DNA of 64,000 nt. Origin: Nocardia ignorata NBRC 108230. GTDB lineage: Bacteria; Actinomycetota; Actinomycetes; Mycobacteriales; Mycobacteriaceae. Position 1 is the first letter of the stretch. Every line of letters starts with the position of its first letter. The notes under the pieces were generated by a model that worked only from the letters and a program-made list of their open reading frames with translations, was not told the DNA's origin and did no database searches. The DNA is taken from contig NZ_BDBI01000012.1 in assembly GCF_001612905.1 (NCBI RefSeq), positions 372,001 to 436,000 on the forward strand. Reading direction: 5' to 3'. Shown piece after piece: positions 59,846 through 64,000 of the stretch. A program made the translations under genes and the position numbers.

Positions 59846-61567
59846 ATGCAGAATTGGGATGCGATCGTGGTCGGCAGCGGCATGGGCGGAATGACCGCCG
59901 CCGCGTATCTGGCCGCGGGTGGCCGCCGGATACTGGTGGTCGAACAGGGCGACGTACTCGGTGGCTGTACCCATGTATTCCGCCGCAAGGGATTCGAGTT
60001 CGAGGTCGGCGTGCACTATTTGGGCGACTGCGGACGCCCGGAGGGCAACATTCCCACGATCCTGCGCGGTGTCGGCGTCGACAAGCACGTCGAGTTCGAG
60101 GAGATCGATCCCGACGGGTTCGATGTGCTGGCCTTCCCATCGGTGACCTTTTCCGTGCCGCGCGGCTGGGACGCCTACCGCGACCGGTTGATCGAGACCT
60201 TCCCCGAGGATGCTGCGGCACTGCGCAGGTATGTGCGCGTCATCCGTAAACTGGCTGACGCGGTCGACCGGGCGACCACTCCCGCCTCGGTCCGTGGCAG
60301 CGCGGCGATGATGGCCCGCGCGGGGTGGGCGGCGCCGTTCGCGGTGATGCCCCTGACCCGCGTGTTCGACATCTGCGGCGTAGGGCCTGCGCCGCGGCCG
60401 GTGCTGGGTGGGCAGACCCCGGCCTACGCCGCCCCGGGAAACCGGGCTCCGGCGATCGTGCAGGCGGGCTTCCTGAAGAACTATGTCGAGGGTGGCGCCT
60501 ATTTCCCGGTCGGGGGCGGGCAGGTGCTCTCGGCCACGATGGCCGAGGTCGTGCGCGCCAACGGTGGCGACTTCCGGCTCAACGCCCGGGTACGCCGGAT
60601 TCTGGTCGAAGACGGGCGGGTACGTGGGGTCGAACTCGACGGCGGGGAGAAGATCGACGCGCCGGTGGTGGTGTCCAACGCCGACGTCAAGCGCACCTAC
60701 CTCGAGCTTCTGGACCCGGCGGCGGTCTCGCCACTCAAGCGCAAACTGGTCTCCGGTTACACGATGGCTTGGCCGCTGTTCAACACCTACCTCGGTATCG
60801 ACCTCGACCTGTCGAAGACGATGACCAGTTCCCAGATCTGGAAGTTCCGCGCAGACACCGACTTCGGGCCCATGCAAGAGGCGTTGAACTGGGAAGCCGC
60901 GGGCCGCGACCGGACACGATGGCTGCAAGCGGTGCGCGAGAACATCTGCGGCATGATCCACATCGCCGGCAACAAGGACCCCAACACCCCGTTCGCGCCT
61001 GCCGGTCAGTCGGTCGTCGAGATCATGACCTATCTGCCCGCCGACCCCGACCTGTGGGGCATCACCGCGGGTGGGCCGGTCGCCGGTGAGAAGTACCGCG
61101 ATAATTCCGACTATCTGGAGCTCAAGGACGCGGTCACCGAAATCATGATCGACCTTGCCGCCGAGGTGATTCCGAACCTGCGCGAGCACCTGGTGTGGCA
61201 GGAGGCGGGTACCCCGATCACTCAGGAGCGCTACACCCACTCCACCGGCGGTGGCTCGTACGGCATCGAGATGAGCCTGCGCCAGCTCGGTCCACTGCGC
61301 CCCGGACCGAAAACCGAGATCACCGGGCTCTACCTGGCCGGGGCCAGCCAAGCCTGGGGCCCCGGCGTGGAGGGAGTGATGCTGTCCGGCGTGGGTGCCG
61401 CCGGCGCTGTCCTGCGCCGCGACTTGTTCACCGAGATCCGGGGCGGCGCCGTGCTCGGCAACCCCGACCAGCTCCCCGCCCACGGCAAGGACTGGGACCC
61501 GCTGGCCGTAGCCACCGACACCAAGCTGCGTGGCCAGAAGTCCCGCGCGGTGAGCAAGCCGAGCTGA
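59846..61567 (+). CDS. FAD-dependent oxidoreductase of the carotenoid isomerase/retinol saturase type
   Basis: The protein has 573 residues. The FAD-binding loop VVGSGMGGMTAAAYLAAGGRRILVVEQ opens the protein. Later come GGCTHVFRRKGFEFEVGVHYLGD, YFPVGGGQVLSATMAEVVRANGG with a VEDGRVRGVEL pattern, and a C-terminal GLYLAGASQAWGPGVEGVMLSG. This resembles phytoene-desaturase/CrtISO and retinol 13,14-reductase proteins, which act on hydrophobic polyenes. No transmembrane helix is obvious. The leader AGGGCAAGG precedes ATG 59846. It is TetR-controlled, and the next gene is 120 bp downstream. The true substrate is unknown and may be a non-carotenoid lipid. Confidence 0.87.
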   Translation: MQNWDAIVVGSGMGGMTAAAYLAAGGRRILVVEQGDVLGGCTHVFRRKGFEFEVGVHYLGDCGRPEGNIPTILRGVGVDKHVEFEEIDPDGFDVLAFPSVTFSVPRGWDAYRDRLIETFPEDAAALRRYVRVIRKLADAVDRATTPASVRGSAAMMARAGWAAPFAVMPLTRVFDICGVGPAPRPVLGGQTPAYAAPGNRAPAIVQAGFLKNYVEGGAYFPVGGGQVLSATMAEVVRANGGDFRLNARVRRILVEDGRVRGVELDGGEKIDAPVVVSNADVKRTYLELLDPAAVSPLKRKLVSGYTMAWPLFNTYLGIDLDLSKTMTSSQIWKFRADTDFGPMQEALNWEAAGRDRTRWLQAVRENICGMIHIAGNKDPNTPFAPAGQSVVEIMTYLPADPDLWGITAGGPVAGEKYRDNSDYLELKDAVTEIMIDLAAEVIPNLREHLVWQEAGTPITQERYTHSTGGGSYGIEMSLRQLGPLRPGPKTEITGLYLAGASQAWGPGVEGVMLSGVGAAGAVLRRDLFTEIRGGAVLGNPDQLPAHGKDWDPLAVATDTKLRGQKSRAVSKPS

Positions 61568-61687
61568 CGGCAGGGTCACGGCGCTCGAACGACCGCCCAC
61601 TTCACCGGTAGTCCGGCACCCGATGTCGGTTCTCGACAGATTCCTCGCCGCCGGTCGGCACCGGATGGACCAGACAGGAGCACACTG

Positions 61688-62185
61688 ATGACCTCGCAGG
61701 GTACCCACGGCCGTTCACGGCGCAAGTTCTCGATCGAACGCGCGGTCGGACGTTATGTCGCCAATCCGCTGGTACGAGGACTGCGCCGGATCGGGGTCGC
61801 CACGACCATGGCCACCGAATTGGAAACCGTCGGACGGAAGACCGGCAAGGTCCGTCGGGTTCCGGTCGCGGCGGCCTTCGACGATTCCGGTGCCTGGCTC
61901 ATCTCCCAGCACGGAACCCGCGCCGGATGGACGGCCAATATCACCGCCGACCCACAGATCAGCATTCGGCAAGGCCCGCGGTGGCGTACCGGGACGGCGC
62001 ATCTGGTGCCCGACGACGACGTCGTGGCCCGCGCACGCACTTTCGTTTCACACCCCGCCTTCGCCGGATTGGCCTCGGCCGCCTTTCGCGCCTTGCAAAG
62101 CGCACCGGTCTCGGTGCGGATCACCTTCACCGACACCGGTCCGGCCATGACATCGGTTACCGCACCGAAAGGACCCAGACGATGA
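61688..62185 (+). CDS. Deazaflavin-dependent nitroreductase-family protein (DUF385)
   Basis: The protein has 165 residues. The core shows ELETVGRKTGKVRRVPVAAAF and LISQHGTRAGWTANITADPQISIRQG, the F420/flavin split-barrel pattern. CAGGAG precedes ATG 61688. The stop overlaps the thioesterase start (ATGA), so both are translated together. It belongs to the TetR-controlled group beginning at 59846. It would use F420H2 or FMN on an unknown substrate. Confidence 0.87.
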   Translation: MTSQGTHGRSRRKFSIERAVGRYVANPLVRGLRRIGVATTMATELETVGRKTGKVRRVPVAAAFDDSGAWLISQHGTRAGWTANITADPQISIRQGPRWRTGTAHLVPDDDVVARARTFVSHPAFAGLASAAFRALQSAPVSVRITFTDTGPAMTSVTAPKGPRR

Positions 62186-62655
62186 CAACCAGCCAGGACA
62201 GCGGCCCCATCACGGACCCAGCCCAGATGTCGGGCCTGCAGCTGTTGCGCGCGATGAGCGCGCTGCCGCTCGACCAGGTTCCCAGCATCGGTCGGCTGCT
62301 CGGCATGAGCGTGCTCGAACTCGAGGAAGGCCGCGTCACACTCGCGATCGAGACCCGGCCCGACTTCGCCAACCCGCTCGGTACGGTGCACGGCGGCATC
62401 TGCGCAACCCTGCTGGACTCGGTGATGGGCACCGCGGTGCACACCACCCTGGCTCCTGGACTCGGCTACTCCACCTTGGAACTGAAGGTCAACTTCATCC
62501 GCACGGTCGCCACCGACGGGCAGCGACTCACGGCAACCGGAACCATCGTGCACGTGGGCCGCCGGACCGCGACGGCCGAGGGACGCGTACTCGACGAGCG
62601 CGGAAAACTCGTCGCACACGGCACCACCACCTGCATCATCCAGCCCGTGCACTGA
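62182..62655 (+). CDS. PaaI-family hotdog thioesterase
   Basis: The protein has 157 residues. The hotdog signature NPLGTVHGGICATLLDSVMGTAVHTTL (about 70-96) carries the HGG region typical of PaaI-like thioesterases, followed by YSTLELKVNFIRTV and GHIVHVGRRTATAEGRV-type strands (ATGTIVHVGRRTATAEGRV). It hydrolyses acyl-CoA or aryl-CoA thioesters in the cytoplasm. Coupled to the DUF385 gene by ATGA, it ends the TetR-controlled cluster. The acyl group is unknown; co-occurrence with a polyene-type FAD enzyme suggests a lipid pathway. Confidence 0.9.
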   Translation: MTTSQDSGPITDPAQMSGLQLLRAMSALPLDQVPSIGRLLGMSVLELEEGRVTLAIETRPDFANPLGTVHGGICATLLDSVMGTAVHTTLAPGLGYSTLELKVNFIRTVATDGQRLTATGTIVHVGRRTATAEGRVLDERGKLVAHGTTTCIIQPVH

Positions 62656-62693
62656 CTCGGACAGAAAGTCGCGGGCGGGAACGCGTCGCTCGC

Positions 62694-62984
62694 CTAGTCT
62701 CGCGTACCGGCGGCGGACTCGGCGGCGCCTATCGTGACGAGGTCCTCGGCCACGGCATCCCAGAGCGCGGCGTACTCGGGCACAAGGGTCCGGACGTGCG
62801 ACAGAGTCGGATAGTCGTTCGGATCGAACGCCAGATGGCCCGGCCGACCGCCCGGCATGGCGGTGTCGGGCCAGCGACGGGCCGGCGCGCTCGACGCAGA
62901 GTCGTCGACGAAAAGGATCCGCGCCTGCCCCTGCGCGCCGATCTTCCACACGGCGCGAGTCGACGCGGAAATGGTCACGGGCAT
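62694..62984 (-). CDS. Small hypothetical protein
   Basis: The protein has 96 residues. ATG 62984 is preceded by GGAGGACTTC, a strong ribosome-binding site, which supports a real gene despite its size. The sequence has an ordered start (ISASTRAVWKIG) and a C-terminal helix (EYAALWDAVAEDLVTIGAAE). I see no signal peptide, membrane helix or recognised family. It is convergent with the thioesterase 38 bp away and divergent from the FAD flavoprotein at 63171. Whether it shares the KstR-like site's control is unclear. Confidence 0.62.
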   Translation of the reverse strand: MPVTISASTRAVWKIGAQGQARILFVDDSASSAPARRWPDTAMPGGRPGHLAFDPNDYPTLSHVRTLVPEYAALWDAVAEDLVTIGAAESAAGTRD

Positions 62985-63110
62985 GAAGTCCTCCGATGGC
63001 CATGGATAACGACAACGGGATCGTAAGACAGCCAAGACGTTTCACGGAGTGTCGCGTTGCAGGACCTTCGTCGCACAGGACTCACCACGCGATCCGGGTC
63101 CGGTCATTTC

Positions 63111-63124
63111 TAGAACACGTTATA
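63111..63124. promoter_or_regulatory. KstR-like operator (TnnAACnnGTTnnA)
   Basis: TAGAACACGTTATA fits the 14-bp KstR consensus TnnAACnnGTTnnA exactly, and the extended CTAGAACACGTTATAG is palindromic. It ends 46 bp before GTG 63171. KstR is the TetR repressor of the actinobacterial cholesterol/steroid catabolic genes. The nearest steroid-linked gene in the window, choD, has no such site. Confidence 0.68.
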
Positions 63125-63170
63125 GTTTCTGGATGCGGCCGGACAACCCGCCGTACGAAAGGTGGTAGTG

Positions 63171-64000
63171 GTGCTGACCTGGGACGATGAAGCCGATGTC
63201 GTCGTTGTCGGATACGGCGGTGCGGGGGTCACGACGGCGCTCGCCGCTCGCGAACGCGGCGGCGATGTCCTCGCGCTCGACCGGTACCTCGGCGGTGGCG
63301 CGACAGAACTGTCCGGCGGAATCATCTACGCCGGAGCGGGCACCTGGGTCCAACGCGCCGCCGGAATCGACGACGATGCCGACAACATGTTCGCCTACCT
63401 GCAGGCAGAGGTCGGCGACGCGGTGAGCCCCGCGACGCTGCGCCGCTTCTGCGAGGAGTCCCCCGCGCTCATCGACTGGCTCACCGAATACGGCGTGCCG
63501 TTCGAGGCATCGGTGTGCCCGTACAAGACCTCCTACCCCACCGACGACTACTACCTCTACTACTCCGGCAGCGAGAACGCCGGTGGCTACCGGGAACTCG
63601 CGAAACCACGGCAGCGCGGACACCGCGCCCACGGACCCGGTGTCTCGGGCAAGGCAGTGTTCCGTCCGCTGGCACGGTCGGCCGCCGCGCGCGGGGTGCG
63701 GGTCCGAACCGGAACCACGGCGACCCGGCTCGTGGTCGAGGACGGCCGGGTGACCGGCATAGAAGCGGTCACCCTCGACGGCGCACCCGCCGCCGTGCGA
63801 CGCCGTTTCGCGGCTCTGGCACGGATCTCGTCGAAACCCGGTGTGTACCACCAGGGCCTGCGCCGCGCCGTGCAAGCGACGATCGCACGCATCGAGCGCA
63901 AACATGGTGTGCCATTGCGCATCCGGGCCCGCTCCGGTGTCGTACTCACCACCGGCGGATTCATCGCCAACGCGGCGATGGTGGCCCGCCACAGCCCCCA
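63171..64000 (+). CDS. FAD-binding flavoprotein (3-ketosteroid dehydrogenase/fumarate reductase family), truncated by the window end
   Basis: At least 276 codons are open, with no stop before the window end. GTG 63171 follows GAAAGGTGG; the GTG at 63168 is an alternative. The N-terminal FAD loop reads VVVVGYGGAGVTTALAARERG with the second ALDRYLGGGATELSGG element, and a later TGTTATRLVVEDGRVTGIEAV with VVLTTGGFIANAAM closes the FAD domain. These are features of the KstD/fumarate-reductase flavoprotein superfamily. The KstR-like site 46 bp upstream points to steroid catabolism. The active-site region and C-terminus lie outside the window, so the exact reaction cannot be named. Confidence 0.85.
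   Translation, partial: MLTWDDEADVVVVGYGGAGVTTALAARERGGDVLALDRYLGGGATELSGGIIYAGAGTWVQRAAGIDDDADNMFAYLQAEVGDAVSPATLRRFCEESPALIDWLTEYGVPFEASVCPYKTSYPTDDYYLYYSGSENAGGYRELAKPRQRGHRAHGPGVSGKAVFRPLARSAAARGVRVRTGTTATRLVVEDGRVTGIEAVTLDGAPAAVRRRFAALARISSKPGVYHQGLRRAVQATIARIERKHGVPLRIRARSGVVLTTGGFIANAAMVARHSP

Noticed and set aside
59786..61708. 640-codon minus-strand frame opposite the polyene-type FAD enzyme
   Set aside because: Antisense shadow; no motif and it crosses the TetR operator region.
1..64000. CRISPR arrays, tRNA and rRNA genes, insertion sequences
   Set aside because: I saw no regularly spaced repeats, cloverleaf sequences, rRNA-like stretches or transposase genes. A computed tRNA/CRISPR scan would settle it.

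Overview
The DNA is GC-rich with strong G/C bias at third codon positions, many GTG and TTG starts, Shine-Dalgarno sequences of the AGGAGG type, and gene families typical of mycolic-acid actinomycetes. These include a ChoD-type cholesterol oxidase, an LpqE-like lipoprotein, an MTB12-like antigen lipoprotein, F420/deazaflavin-type oxidoreductases and a KstR-like operator. I infer a Nocardia or Rhodococcus-like chromosome. I see no tRNA, rRNA, CRISPR array, insertion sequence or replication origin.

Layout. 1-11.7 kb: regulator/enzyme pairs. These are an ArsR end with an SRPBCC protein, an alpha/beta hydrolase-DUF6817 fusion divergent from its TetR, an AfsR-type SARP activator flanked by two genes that carry the same 11-bp-phased site, and a TetR divergent from a dehalogenase-like hydrolase. 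Two decayed genes (a SnoaL-like protein and an OsmC protein) lie here. 11.7-19.2 kb: a Tat-exported metallophosphoesterase, a cysteine-rich copper-storage-type protein, a molybdopterin oxidoreductase whose usual N-terminal iron-sulfur ligands are replaced, an LpqE-like lipoprotein, a methyltransferase, and an acyl-CoA dehydrogenase homologue divergent from an HxlR regulator with two operators. 20-25.5 kb: an orphan tyrosine recombinase, a DUF3703 gene, an AraC regulator, a haloalkane dehalogenase and, inverted beside it, a scar of a second dehalogenase copy.

25.5-33.2 kb: a six-gene operon for reductive pyrimidine (or hydantoin) breakdown, divergent from a MocR-type regulator. It encodes beta-ureidopropionase, dihydropyrimidinase, an LLM-class flavin/F420 oxidoreductase, a class III aminotransferase, methylmalonate/malonate-semialdehyde dehydrogenase and an NCS1 permease. 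The usual dihydropyrimidine dehydrogenase is missing and the LLM enzyme sits in its place. 33-43 kb: single genes (a deazaflavin oxidoreductase homologue, an exported GH1 glycosidase, a TetR, an AurF-like diiron oxygenase, a LUD protein, MerR/ChoD and a DUF5995 protein).

42.9-53 kb: an IclR regulator divergent from cysD-cysNC-DUF1214-SDR-sulfotransferase. The genes overlap or nearly touch, which suggests a self-contained operon that makes PAPS and spends it on sulfating a small molecule. Facing it are an SDR/MFS-transporter pair and a LysR regulator. 53.3-58.8 kb: a 1116-residue membrane protein that joins a Lon-like (S16) Ser-Lys domain to an extracytoplasmic beta-propeller, an MTB12-like lipoprotein, and a sigma-factor-like gene translationally coupled to an unknown partner. 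This is my best candidate for an undescribed signalling or conflict system. 59-64 kb: a TetR with two operators, a carotenoid/retinol-type FAD oxidoreductase, a deazaflavin-family protein and a thioesterase, and finally a truncated FAD flavoprotein preceded by a match to the KstR steroid-regulon motif.
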